From CAZNMF01 sp035547155 (lineage in GTDB: Bacteria > Acidobacteriota > Vicinamibacteria > Vicinamibacterales > SCN-69-37), in contig DASZVJ010000148.1 in the NCBI GenBank assembly GCA_035547155.1, forward strand, positions 1-21,852: a DNA stretch of 21,852 bases, given 5' to 3'. Positions 12,656 through 20,168 of the stretch are shown piece by piece; the first letter of the stretch is position 1, and the number at the start of each line of letters is the position of its first letter. Below the pieces are notes generated by a model. That model searched no databases. It saw only the letters and a program-made list of their open reading frames with translations, and had not been told where the DNA came from. A program made the position numbers and the translations under genes.

Positions 12656-13498
12656 GTGCTCGATCTCGTCGTCCACGACGAGCGGCCCGGTCCGCGGCCG
12701 GGCGATGCTGACGCCATCAACGTCTGGCGCGACGATCGTGGCGCCGTGTTCGCTGAAGCGTTCCGCGACGCGGGCAGGTATCGACTCGACTGGCGCGGCA
12801 TCGGCACTCTCGCCTTCGACACCGGGCCTCGCGTGGACTTCTGGCCGGCTGCCGGCGTCGCCGCAGCCGAGGCCATCGACCGCTTCCTGCGCATCGCACA
12901 GCCCGTCGTTCTGCAAGCGCTTGGCTACGAGACGTTGCATGCGAGCGCGGTGCGGCTGCCGGCGGGCACCGCGGCATTCTGCGGTCCCAGCGGCACGGGC
13001 AAGTCGACGCTGGCCTACGCGCTCGGACGCCGAGCCGGCATCGAGCAGTTCGCCGACGATGCGGTCGTCCTGACGTTTGGCGACGCAGGCATCTCCGCCG
13101 CGGCGCTTCCTTTCCGATCGAGACTCAGACCTTCCGCACAGACGTTCTTCGATCGCGCTGAGGCGCACGCTGTCGATCCTGCGTCCGCGACGCCCGTCCC
13201 TCTCGTCGCGGTGTTCATCCTCTCGCAACCTGACACGCAGGCGTCCGCGATCGAGATCACGCGGATCGCGCCACGGTCCGCCTTCGCCGCCGTGCTGACG
13301 CACGCGCACTGCTTCGACGAGCACGATCCTTCGACGACCGCGCGCATGATTCCGCACTATCTCGACGTCGTCGCGCGCGTGCCGATCTTCCAGCTCGCCT
13401 ATATCCCGGACTTCACCCGTCTCGATGAGCTCGCCGACGTCGTCTGCGAGACGGTCGAACGCACCGCGGTGGCTGCGCCCGCCGATGTCCGCCGCTAG
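12656..13498 (+). CDS. HPr-kinase-like protein (lasso tailoring kinase type)
   Basis: The 280-aa product has an HPr kinase/PEP-carboxykinase-like core. ETLHASAV (residues 92-99) is followed by the P-loop GPSGTGKST (110-118) and QFADDAVVL (131-139), whose Asp pair corresponds to the metal-binding site. The N-terminal HPr-sensing domain and phosphotransferase signature of true HprK are not evident. In lasso clusters such as that of paeninodin, proteins of this type phosphorylate the C-terminal Ser of the precursor. The candidate precursor encoded 8 bp upstream ends in Ser. The start is GTG at 12656 with a GGGGA tract some 15 nt upstream, so the start is only moderately supported. The B2 gene overlaps its end. 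Confidence 0.87.
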   Translation: MLDLVVHDERPGPRPGDADAINVWRDDRGAVFAEAFRDAGRYRLDWRGIGTLAFDTGPRVDFWPAAGVAAAEAIDRFLRIAQPVVLQALGYETLHASAVRLPAGTAAFCGPSGTGKSTLAYALGRRAGIEQFADDAVVLTFGDAGISAAALPFRSRLRPSAQTFFDRAEAHAVDPASATPVPLVAVFILSQPDTQASAIEITRIAPRSAFAAVLTHAHCFDEHDPSTTARMIPHYLDVVARVPIFQLAYIPDFTRLDELADVVCETVERTAVAAPADVRR

Positions 13499-13958
13499 CC
13501 CGAGCGAGCACGCGATCGCCGCGACGTGGCCGCGCCGATGGCAGCACGCGCGCGTGATCGCGCGCCTGGCGATGCTCTATGCGACGTTCGGTGTGCTGAA
13601 GCACGTCGTGCCGCTGCCGGCGCTCGCTCGGTGGGCGTGGCTCCGCCCCGCCGGTCCCAGGGACAGGACCGCAGAAGACAGAGTCTTGCGGTGCATGGTG
13701 CGGCTGCGTCGATGGCTGCCGGCCGATCGCGGCGATTGCCTGCACGGCAGCCTCACGCTGTATCGCGCGTTGTCGGCGACGGGCAGCTCGCCGAGGCTGG
13801 TGGCAGGATTCCGGAAGGATGCGCCGGCGATCGCCGGCCACGCGTGGGTCGAAGTCGACGGCGTGGCGCAGCTCGAAGTTCCGCCGGAGACGACGGGATT
13901 CGTCGCGGCGTTCGAGTTCGGAGATGAAGGCGTGCGGCGCGATCGCGCGGCGCGCTAG
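13485..13958 (+). CDS. Lasso B2-type transglutaminase-like leader protease
   Basis: The 157-aa product matches lasso B2 proteases. A helical N-terminal part (about 20-80) is followed by the cysteine-protease core with Cys85 in GDCLHGSLTLYRAL, His119 in GHAWVEVDG, and an acid at the expected distance (Glu131, 12 residues after the His; Asp in the best-known homologue McjB). These would form the catalytic triad that removes the leader peptide. The ATG at 13485 gives a 14-bp overlap with the kinase gene and a length typical for B2. An in-frame ATG at 13425 would overlap by 74 bp. The TAG stop (13956-13958) shares bases with the stop of the convergent PilZ-like gene (CTAG). It appears to be the last gene of the operon; no ABC transporter follows. 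Confidence 0.85.
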   Translation: MSAASPSEHAIAATWPRRWQHARVIARLAMLYATFGVLKHVVPLPALARWAWLRPAGPRDRTAEDRVLRCMVRLRRWLPADRGDCLHGSLTLYRALSATGSSPRLVAGFRKDAPAIAGHAWVEVDGVAQLEVPPETTGFVAAFEFGDEGVRRDRAAR

Positions 13959-14293
13959 TCGCTCACGCGATCGATCAAATCGCCAATCGTCGGGCTGGCC
14001 TCGGCGGGCTCGTCCTCGACGAACTGCAACCCCGTCACGTACACCGGCGTCGCGTCCGCGGGCGCCACGTTGCGGCAGTGCATGACGCGGCCGTTGAGCT
14101 CGACGGTCGAGTCGTCGCCCAACGTCAACCGGAAGGCGTGCACGGCGCCGACGGGAAACGGCAGCGCCGTCTGAATCGCCATGCCGCCCAGGCTGATCTC
14201 CAGGACGGACACTGGCAGGTCGAGCGACACGCTGTGCCCGTGGAGCCGGCCGAGCAGCTCGATGCGCGGAGAACGACGTCGATCGAACGTCAT
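13955..14293 (-). CDS. PilZ-domain-like protein
   Basis: The 112-aa product fits a single PilZ domain. The N-terminal basic motif RRRSPR (about 5-10), the strand-rich middle VLEISLGGMAIQT, LPFPVGAVHAFRLTL and ELNGRVMHCRNV follow the usual order. PilZ domains bind cyclic di-GMP through RxxxR and D/N-x-S-x-x-G. Here the second motif reads E-I-S-L-G-G, with Glu in place of Asp or Asn, so ligand binding is uncertain. It converges on the B2 gene with a shared CTAG. Together with the pilin block it hints at c-di-GMP-related control of surface structures in this region, but no direct link is visible. Confidence 0.8.
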   Translation of the reverse strand: MTFDRRRSPRIELLGRLHGHSVSLDLPVSVLEISLGGMAIQTALPFPVGAVHAFRLTLGDDSTVELNGRVMHCRNVAPADATPVYVTGLQFVEDEPAEASPTIGDLIDRVSD

Positions 14294-14345
14294 GGGAAAT
14301 GCCTCGCCGGGCCCGTTGCCGCCGCGTGCGAGACGAGGGCTGTCG

Positions 14346-14840
14346 TCACCGCAAGCGCTGCGCCACGCGATAGTTGTGTTGCACGATCATCGCATAGGCG
14401 GAGTTCATCGCCACCAGTGTCGCGATCGCGGCGACCTTGTTCCGCTTCGCCATGTTGTGCGCGGCGAGCACGGTGCTCGTCGCGATGCCGGCCTTCAACG
14501 CCACGAACGCCAACCGATTTTTCGTGACCCCGGTCATGAGCGGGTTGGCTTCGACGGCGCCTGCATCGAACGCGGTCAGCGTCGAATGCACGTCGAGCGC
14601 CTGCATGGCGAACGTCGATGCATAAAGGCTCGTCATCAGCGCGGACGGATGTGAGGCGGGCTGCGGCCGCAAGAACGTCGACGGCAGCTGCTCGGCCGCG
14701 CGGACGGGAGACGTCAGCGACGTCGACACGGCTGCGGCGATGTCCAATGACGGCCGATCCTGCGCATGTGCGGATGCGACCAGGCCCGGCACGACGGCCA
14801 TCAGCGAGAGGACGAACACGGAGACGAGGCGGCGTGACAT
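14346..14840 (-). CDS. Hypothetical exported protein with C-terminal helices
   Basis: The 164-aa product has a signal peptide (MSRRLVSVFVLSLMAVVPGLVASAHA, cleavage after AHA). A short disordered stretch follows, then a conserved-looking module from about residue 68: LMTSLYASTFAMQALDVHSTLTAFDAGA, EANPLM, and two hydrophobic helices (FVALKAGIATSTVLAAHNMA and VAAIATLVAMNSAYAMIV). The DVHSTL...EANPLM arrangement resembles small membrane proteins of unknown function (DUF5658-like, from memory). No catalytic motif is visible. The ATG at 14840 has AAGGG about 7 nt upstream. It is preceded by a hairpin-rich leader and followed by the PilZ-like gene after 52 bp. Confidence 0.7.
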   Translation of the reverse strand: MSRRLVSVFVLSLMAVVPGLVASAHAQDRPSLDIAAAVSTSLTSPVRAAEQLPSTFLRPQPASHPSALMTSLYASTFAMQALDVHSTLTAFDAGAVEANPLMTGVTKNRLAFVALKAGIATSTVLAAHNMAKRNKVAAIATLVAMNSAYAMIVQHNYRVAQRLR

Positions 14841-15113
14841 GAGCGGCCCTTTCGGTCGCAGTGGACCTGTGGGCTGTCGCTTCTGTCAGCGCCACGCGAA
14901 ATGCGTGGGTGTCGTGACCGCCCGCTTCCCTTTGGGCAAGCGGTGTACCAGAGCCGTTTGTCGCATGTTTCCGCGGAAAACGGCCGAAATTCGAGACTGT
15001 CATCGCGCGCCGATCACAACCTTCGTTGCGCGGCCACGATCTTCGGAGGCTGCTCACGATTTCGTCCGCCCGGCTCCCGGAGATGTGCACGAGAATGCCT
15101 TCGGACATCGCGC
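14841..15113 (-). promoter_or_regulatory. Hairpin-rich leader upstream of the exported protein gene
   Basis: This 273-bp stretch has no coding frame I can support. It contains three inverted repeats in a row, listed in plus coordinates. CCACGC-GAAAT-GCGTGG (14892-14908) is a perfect 6-bp hairpin. CCGCTT-CCC-TTT-GGG-C-AAGCGG (14922-14943) is a 9-bp stem with one bulge. TTTCCGCGGAAA (14968-14979) is a 12-bp perfect palindrome. They could be a structured 5' leader and an operator for the minus-strand gene starting at 14840, or a terminator for the HAD gene ending at 15114. I do not recognise a known riboswitch. Confidence 0.4.
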
Positions 15114-15857
15114 TCACCGGCGCACCAGCGGCGAGGCGGATTTCGTCTTCAGACCGAACAATCGGCGCAGGCGATCGAGCATGCCCGTGTCGTCACTCGC
15201 CCGCTCCGCTTCGACGAGGGCGTCGATGACGGCCGCGACCGTGGGCACGACCGCGATGCCCAGCCGTTTCGCGGAAATCGGCACCTTCTCCTGCGGCCCT
15301 CGCCACACGAGCAGCGCGCCAGCCTTGGACTCGAGCACGATGTCGAGGCAATTGTCCGGACGATCGTCGACGACGACGTCGATGGCGAGCGCGTCGGCGA
15401 TGCGCCCGCGCGACCCGTGCACGACGTAGAGGCTCGGAAGCGGAAATCCGCGCGCGACGAGCCACTGCTGGCTCTGCCGCTGCACGGTGCGGCCGGCCGT
15501 CGACGGCCGGCTCGTGATGAACAGCACTTCCCACCCGCGCTCGTCCGCGACACGCGCGAGGGACGCGATGGCGCCGGGCTCGATCTCGTCCAGCGTCTCC
15601 CAGAAATTCTCCGTCGCCACGATCTGACGCCAGACAGCCTCCGACTGCCGCCGGCTCAGCGCGACGCGCTGGACGGGCGGCGTGAGCGCCTCGGCCGGCT
15701 CGTCCGACGCTGGCTCGCTGTCCGGCGGTGGCGACGCGCCGACGTCGGCCGATCCGATGACCGCGGGATCGAGCTCCGGAAACAGCCGCGTCGCCGCTCG
15801 CACGAACGGCGCGTGGAGATCGGCGAGGACGCCGTCGAGATCAAACGCGATACGCAT
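15114..15857 (-). CDS. HAD-like phosphatase (5'-nucleotidase-like)
   Basis: The 247-aa product carries the HAD superfamily motifs. Motif I is FDLDGVLAD (residues 5-13) with the nucleophile Asp. Motif II is LFITSRPST. Motif IV is VVVDDRPDNCLD. It resembles deoxyribonucleotidase-like or uncharacterised HAD hydrolases. A Pro/Glu/Asp-rich insertion sits near residues 40-60. The ATG at 15857 overlaps the end of the polymerase gene by 17 bp and puts motif I at the N-terminus as usual; a start 60 nt upstream would add a Cys/Ser/Arg stretch. It is the last gene of the polysaccharide operon, and its substrate is unknown. Confidence 0.8.
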   Translation of the reverse strand: MRIAFDLDGVLADLHAPFVRAATRLFPELDPAVIGSADVGASPPPDSEPASDEPAEALTPPVQRVALSRRQSEAVWRQIVATENFWETLDEIEPGAIASLARVADERGWEVLFITSRPSTAGRTVQRQSQQWLVARGFPLPSLYVVHGSRGRIADALAIDVVVDDRPDNCLDIVLESKAGALLVWRGPQEKVPISAKRLGIAVVPTVAAVIDALVEAERASDDTGMLDRLRRLFGLKTKSASPLVRR

Positions 15858-17229
15858 GAGTACCCGATCGAGGGCGATGGAAGGCCATCGCCCCAAGCAC
15901 GACGAACAGCACGGCATTTCCCGGCATCTGGAGGCTGAACTCGACGCACGACTGCACGGCGGCAGCCAGCAGTCCCGCCACCGCGCCGCGCCGCAGCCAG
16001 AACGTCATCTCGTCATCGTCGTTCGCGATCAACCGGCGGCGCACGCCTGCGACGAAGACCGCGAGGACGCCGAGCGCCGGCACGCACACGAGCGCGCCGC
16101 CTTCGGCGAGCAGCTGCAGATAGTCATTGTGCGCCTCGGCAAACATGCGCTCGCGGCTGCCGCTCTGATAGACGAGCATCGCGCGGGCGTAGCCGCCGAT
16201 GCCGACGCCGAACACGCGAAAGTCGTGCGCGATACGGACGGTATCCTGCCACGCCTCGAGCCGTCCGCCGATCTCCGCCGGCGCGCGTTGAAACCGCGCC
16301 GCCACGAGATCGGCACCGGCCCACGTCACGGCACCGAACAGCACGACCACGATGTACACGATCGCCGCGAGCCGCCATCGTCCATCCGATCGCCGTCCAA
16401 TGAACCAGGCGACCGCGAGCAGTGCGACCGCAACGGCCGCCATGCCGGAGCGGGACTGCGTCAGCACGACGGCGACGCCCATGATGAGCGCGGCCGAGGC
16501 CACGAGCGCGGTGCGATTGCCGTCGACGCTGCCCGCCCAGCGCACCCAGCCGAGCGGCCCGCTCTGCGCCGGCCGCTCCGACTGCCGCAGCAACGCCCAC
16601 GCGTACGCCACGACCAGCGGCAGCACCATCGCCATCCATCCGGCGAAATGATTGCGATTGATGAACGGTCCGAACGGACTTCCGGGCTCGATGGAATGCC
16701 AGAAGCCGTACACGAGCGTCTGATTCGGCTTGCCGAGCGCGCGCTGCACGATGCCGATCGTCGCCACGCCAATGGCCAGGCCCATGATCTGACTGGTCAG
16801 CCACTCGATCCTGACGATGCGCATCGCGCGCGCCGCGCCAAGGAGCAGCACGCCGAGCGCAACGACCTCGACGAGATTGACGGACGTGGCGGTCGCATCG
16901 AGCGACAACGCGTGCAAGGCGGCGGGATGATACCCCACCTCGAACTGCCGGAAGAATCGATCGACGCCGGGCGAGAGCCGCGCGACGAGCCACGCCGGCA
17001 ACGCGATGATCTGTGCGGCGATCGCGCTCGCCAGGACACCGAGCGCGTACGTGAACGACCGCACGCGCGGATCGCGCCAGCCGCGCGTCGCGACGATGCC
17101 CCAGATGCCGAGCGTTGCCGCGCCGATGAAGAGCGGCCAATAGGCCCATGCGTAGACGGCGCCGAAGCTCAGGACGCCCCACGCCAGCAGCGCCATCAGG
17201 CACGGCCCGAATCCACGGGCGAGGCTCAC
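15841..17229 (-). CDS. O-antigen ligase/polymerase (Wzy/WaaL-like) membrane protein
   Basis: The 462-aa product is highly hydrophobic with about 10-12 predicted membrane helices. It contains the family hallmark segment GPFINRNHFAGW near the middle and the periplasmic AHNDYLQLLAEGG toward the C-terminus, both typical of O-antigen ligase-superfamily enzymes that join polysaccharide chains from lipid-linked donors. The GTG at 17229 overlaps the stop of the preceding gene as GTGA and is the natural start; the longer frame upstream is an Arg-rich shadow. It probably polymerises or ligates the glycan made by the glycosyltransferases of this operon. Confidence 0.88.
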   Translation of the reverse strand: MSLARGFGPCLMALLAWGVLSFGAVYAWAYWPLFIGAATLGIWGIVATRGWRDPRVRSFTYALGVLASAIAAQIIALPAWLVARLSPGVDRFFRQFEVGYHPAALHALSLDATATSVNLVEVVALGVLLLGAARAMRIVRIEWLTSQIMGLAIGVATIGIVQRALGKPNQTLVYGFWHSIEPGSPFGPFINRNHFAGWMAMVLPLVVAYAWALLRQSERPAQSGPLGWVRWAGSVDGNRTALVASAALIMGVAVVLTQSRSGMAAVAVALLAVAWFIGRRSDGRWRLAAIVYIVVVLFGAVTWAGADLVAARFQRAPAEIGGRLEAWQDTVRIAHDFRVFGVGIGGYARAMLVYQSGSRERMFAEAHNDYLQLLAEGGALVCVPALGVLAVFVAGVRRRLIANDDDEMTFWLRRGAVAGLLAAAVQSCVEFSLQMPGNAVLFVVLGAMAFHRPRSGTHAYRV

Positions 17230-18317
17230 GATCGCGCCATCCAGCGGCGCGCGCCCACCCACGCCCGGCGCGCGTACAGCACGGCCAGCGGCGCACGGCT
17301 GCCCGGCGCGTACACGTCGTGCATGTACCGCGACGACGGAAAGAGATGCTGGCGCGCGAGACGCGCGCGATCGGTCCACGACGGCAGCAGCGCGAAATCG
17401 GACCAGATGCGCTGGATGTGTCGCTGCCCCGCACGACGATAGCGCGCGCTGACCGGCTCGCGTCCGGCCGCGGCGGCGAGACGCTGCCGCGTCGCATCCG
17501 GCACGCCGGAGCCAAACGTCTCGCGCGCGAGGGCGAGGCCGCGCGCGCACGCCGCGGCGACGCCCCGCTCCTGCGCGTACGTCGCCAGCGCGTCCCACTC
17601 GATCGACGTCATCTGCCCAGCGAGCAGGTGGATGTCATACGTCCAGATCAGACGTTCCTCGTCGTAGTGGTGCGCGATCCGATGCACGCACGCCAGCACG
17701 AGCGCGTGCATCGTCGACAGCCCGCGCGCCGCCGATCCCAATGCCGGACGGGCGACGGACGCGGTCAGGAGATCGTCGAAGTCGAACGCCGATCCGAAGC
17801 GCTGCGGATTCGCGACTCGCCAGTGCACGTCGATCACGTGTGAGACGGCCGGACCGGCGTCTCGCGCAAAGGCTTGTTGATACATCAGCAGGTCGCCGCC
17901 CGATTGCTCGATTGCCTCGAAGCCGATGCGACGGAGGGCGTCGTCCGCGCGCTGACGCGCCGTCTGCGCAATCAGGATGTCCGTGTCGATGCGCGGTCGC
18001 AGATGCGGCCGCGCGTAGACGCTGTAGGCGAGATCCACGCCTTTGATGAGCAGCGCGTCGACGCCAGCGCCATGAAGCGCCGCGATCGTCTCCCGCAATG
18101 AGGCTTCGACGATCGCGTCGCGCGCGGCGGCCGCTCGCGTCCACGATCGCAACGCATCGCGAATCGCCGGTGGCGCGTCGCCGGCACGTTCGGCCAGCAA
18201 CGGCACGACGCCGTGCTCGTCGGCCACACGGCAGACGGCATCGGCATCGAGCGCTGCGACGTCCGCCCAGGCAGACGCCTCGCCGCGCACCAGACGTCCC
18301 AGCGTCTCGACGGTCAT
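17226..18317 (-). CDS. Uncharacterised nucleotidyltransferase (NTP_transf_5-like)
   Basis: The 363-aa product matches the NTP_transf_5 family. After a helical N-terminal part come LLIKGVDLAYSVYARPHLRPRIDTDILI (about 95-125), with the family's K-G-x-D-L and D-x-D-I-L metal-binding residues, and VSHVIDVHWRVANP, which carries another conserved Asp. His-rich helices follow (LVLACVHRIAHHYDEERLIWTYDIHLL). The family belongs to the polymerase-beta nucleotidyltransferase fold, and its substrate is unknown. Related genes occur in lasso-type clusters that have PqqD, B2 and HPr kinase genes. The ATG at 18317 is used because it leaves 16 bp after the upstream gene; a start at 18374 would overlap that gene. 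Its stop is coupled to the polymerase start. Confidence 0.82.
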   Translation of the reverse strand: MTVETLGRLVRGEASAWADVAALDADAVCRVADEHGVVPLLAERAGDAPPAIRDALRSWTRAAAARDAIVEASLRETIAALHGAGVDALLIKGVDLAYSVYARPHLRPRIDTDILIAQTARQRADDALRRIGFEAIEQSGGDLLMYQQAFARDAGPAVSHVIDVHWRVANPQRFGSAFDFDDLLTASVARPALGSAARGLSTMHALVLACVHRIAHHYDEERLIWTYDIHLLAGQMTSIEWDALATYAQERGVAAACARGLALARETFGSGVPDATRQRLAAAAGREPVSARYRRAGQRHIQRIWSDFALLPSWTDRARLARQHLFPSSRYMHDVYAPGSRAPLAVLYARRAWVGARRWMARS

Positions 18318-18333
18318 CGTCGAGCCGTGCGCG

Positions 18334-19512
18334 TCAGATCGATGTGGCACTCCGCGCCCAATCACGGAAGACAATGCGCCGCACGGCGGGATGTCCGAGC
18401 AACGCGATCGCGGCCTTGCGATGCCAATTGAACGACGCGGTCCGCTCGAGCAGCGGCACGACGCCGTCGACGCGCGCGAGCTCGATGAGCTCGTCGATCG
18501 ATTGATCGCTCAGCCGCGCCGCGATGCGCCGGAACGCGAGGCCGACGCGGATCTCCTGCCCGAGGCGCCGGCGCCAGTCGACCTCGTAGGCCCGCAGCGC
18601 GCGCGCGTCGAGACGATCGCGCCGCAGGGCTTCGTCGACGACGTCGGCGGCCATCGATCCGCTCAACAGCCCGTAGTAGATCCCGCCGCCCGTCGTCGGC
18701 TTCACCAGACCTGCCGCGTCGCCGACGGCGACGACGCGATCGGCGTAGGAGCGGCGGACCGGGCCGAGCGGGAGCATCTTCAAACGCGGCCGCGGCGACA
18801 GCGCTGGATCGAGCCCGGCGCGCCGCCAGAGCTTCTGACTGAACTGCGCGAAGCGGTGCGCGCTGCGGTCTTCGCTCATCAAGCCGATGCGCGCCATCGG
18901 CGTCGTCCCGCGCCGCAGCGGCACGAGCCAGGCAAATCCCGCTGGTGCGACGTCGCGGCCGAAACGCACTTCGATCTCGGGCATCTCGGGGAACGCGGTC
19001 TCGACCTGAGCGCTCTGAAGAAAGACGTCCGGCAGGCCGAGCCCGAGCGCGCGATGAAAGCGGTAGTTCGCACCGCACGCGAGCACGCAGAGCCGTGCGC
19101 GGATCGGGTCGGTTGTCCCTCGAAGCACGATCCGCGCACCCGACGCATCGACGCTCACGTCCTCGGCGCGTACGCCGAAGCGAAACGTCGCACCCGCCGT
19201 CATCGCGCGATCCGCCAGATGCTGATCGAGCACCTGCCGATCGATGACGACCGCGCTCACGCGGCCGCTGCGCACCGGCACGGACTGCCCCGTCGCGCCC
19301 CAGAACCGCGCCGCATCCGAGTGCGCGAGAATCAGGCTCCGCGGCAGATCGAAATCGGAGAACGCTTCATCGCCGACGAGGCCCGTGCAGTGGACGGGCT
19401 CGCCGGCGCGCTCGTGCTCTTCGATCACGAGCACGCGATGACCGCGCTCGGCCAGCCGGGCGGCAGTGATGGACCCGGCAGGACCGGCTCCGATGACGAC
19501 GACGTCGAACAC
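18334..19512 (-). CDS. Geranylgeranyl-reductase-family FAD oxidoreductase
   Basis: The 392-aa product has an N-terminal Rossmann FAD motif (FDVVVIGAGPAGSITAARLAERGHRVLVIEE) and the RAGEPVHCTGLVGDEAF segment. Near residues 255-285 comes VVAVGDAAGLVKPTTGGGIYYGLLSG, the signature of the geranylgeranyl reductase family. The family reduces double bonds in prenyl chains such as bacteriochlorophyll, archaeal lipids or polyprenyl carriers. In a polysaccharide operon it could act on a polyprenol carrier or glycolipid (inference). The GTG at 19512 follows an AAGGA about 8 nt upstream and places the FAD motif at the N-terminus. It lies 14 bp after the sugar transferase gene. Confidence 0.85.
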   Translation of the reverse strand: MFDVVVIGAGPAGSITAARLAERGHRVLVIEEHERAGEPVHCTGLVGDEAFSDFDLPRSLILAHSDAARFWGATGQSVPVRSGRVSAVVIDRQVLDQHLADRAMTAGATFRFGVRAEDVSVDASGARIVLRGTTDPIRARLCVLACGANYRFHRALGLGLPDVFLQSAQVETAFPEMPEIEVRFGRDVAPAGFAWLVPLRRGTTPMARIGLMSEDRSAHRFAQFSQKLWRRAGLDPALSPRPRLKMLPLGPVRRSYADRVVAVGDAAGLVKPTTGGGIYYGLLSGSMAADVVDEALRRDRLDARALRAYEVDWRRRLGQEIRVGLAFRRIAARLSDQSIDELIELARVDGVVPLLERTASFNWHRKAAIALLGHPAVRRIVFRDWARSATSI

Positions 19513-19526
19513 GCGAGATTCCTTTG

Positions 19527-20168
19527 TCAGAACTTCCGCCCCCGCACCTCCCAGGTGCCCCGGACGGTGATCCAAAACGACAGGCCGATCAGCCACACGT
19601 CCAGGCCAAACGACTGCCGGCCGATGTACAGCCGGTCGTACCGAAACTTCTGGCGCCGCGGCACGTCGCGCGGCGCAAAAATCTGCGCCACGCCCGTCAA
19701 CCCCGGCACGACGCGGCTGCGCTCGGTGTAGCCCGGCACATCCTCGAGCGCCACCATGCGGCCGTCGCCGACGACTTCGATCTCGCCCGGCCGCAGCGCG
19801 CGCGGACCGACGAAGCTCATGTCGCCACGAAAGATACTCCACAATTGGGGCAGCTCGTCCATCGCCGTCGCGCGCAGCATGCGCCCGACGCGGGTGATCC
19901 GCGCGTCGCCCTCGACGGCCTGACGCGCGCCGACGCGCGCCTCGGCGTCCGGAATCATCGATCGGAACTTGTAGACGCGGAACGGCCGGCCGAACCGCCC
20001 GGCGCGCGGCTGGCTGTAGAAGATCGGGCCGCCGTCCTCGAGCTTGACGGCGGCCGCGATGGCCGCCCACAGCGGCGCCGACGCGATCAAGCCGAGCCCG
20101 GAGAGTCCGACGTCGAGCGCGCGCTTCGCCGCGCGATCGAGACGGCTCCGCTCCCGCGGCGGCGTCAC
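19527..20168 (-). CDS. Sugar-phosphate transferase (WcaJ/PglC-like initiating PGT)
   Basis: The 213-aa product is a monotopic phosphoglycosyltransferase core. The N-terminal AAKRALDVGLSGLGLIASAPLW forms the re-entrant membrane helix. Then come IFYSQPRAGRFGRPFRVYKFRSM, the catalytic DELPQL, GDMSFVGPRAL, PGLTGVAQI and a C-terminal YDRLYIGRQSFGLDVWLIG. Such enzymes start glycan assembly by moving a sugar phosphate onto a polyprenyl phosphate carrier. The GTG at 20168 overlaps the stop of the glycosyltransferase gene (GTGA). At about 210 aa it is the short PglC/WecP type without extra N-terminal membrane helices. Confidence 0.92.
   Translation of the reverse strand: MTPPRERSRLDRAAKRALDVGLSGLGLIASAPLWAAIAAAVKLEDGGPIFYSQPRAGRFGRPFRVYKFRSMIPDAEARVGARQAVEGDARITRVGRMLRATAMDELPQLWSIFRGDMSFVGPRALRPGEIEVVGDGRMVALEDVPGYTERSRVVPGLTGVAQIFAPRDVPRRQKFRYDRLYIGRQSFGLDVWLIGLSFWITVRGTWEVRGRKF

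Noticed and set aside
14922..14943. c-di-GMP riboswitch in the leader, prompted by the PilZ neighbour
   Set aside because: Hairpins are present, but the conserved sequence blocks of the GEMM-I aptamer are not found.
15682..17442. Plus-strand open frame of 586 codons across the O-antigen ligase and HAD genes
   Set aside because: The product is low-complexity, rich in Arg, His, Asp and Glu, and opposite to strongly supported membrane protein and HAD genes.
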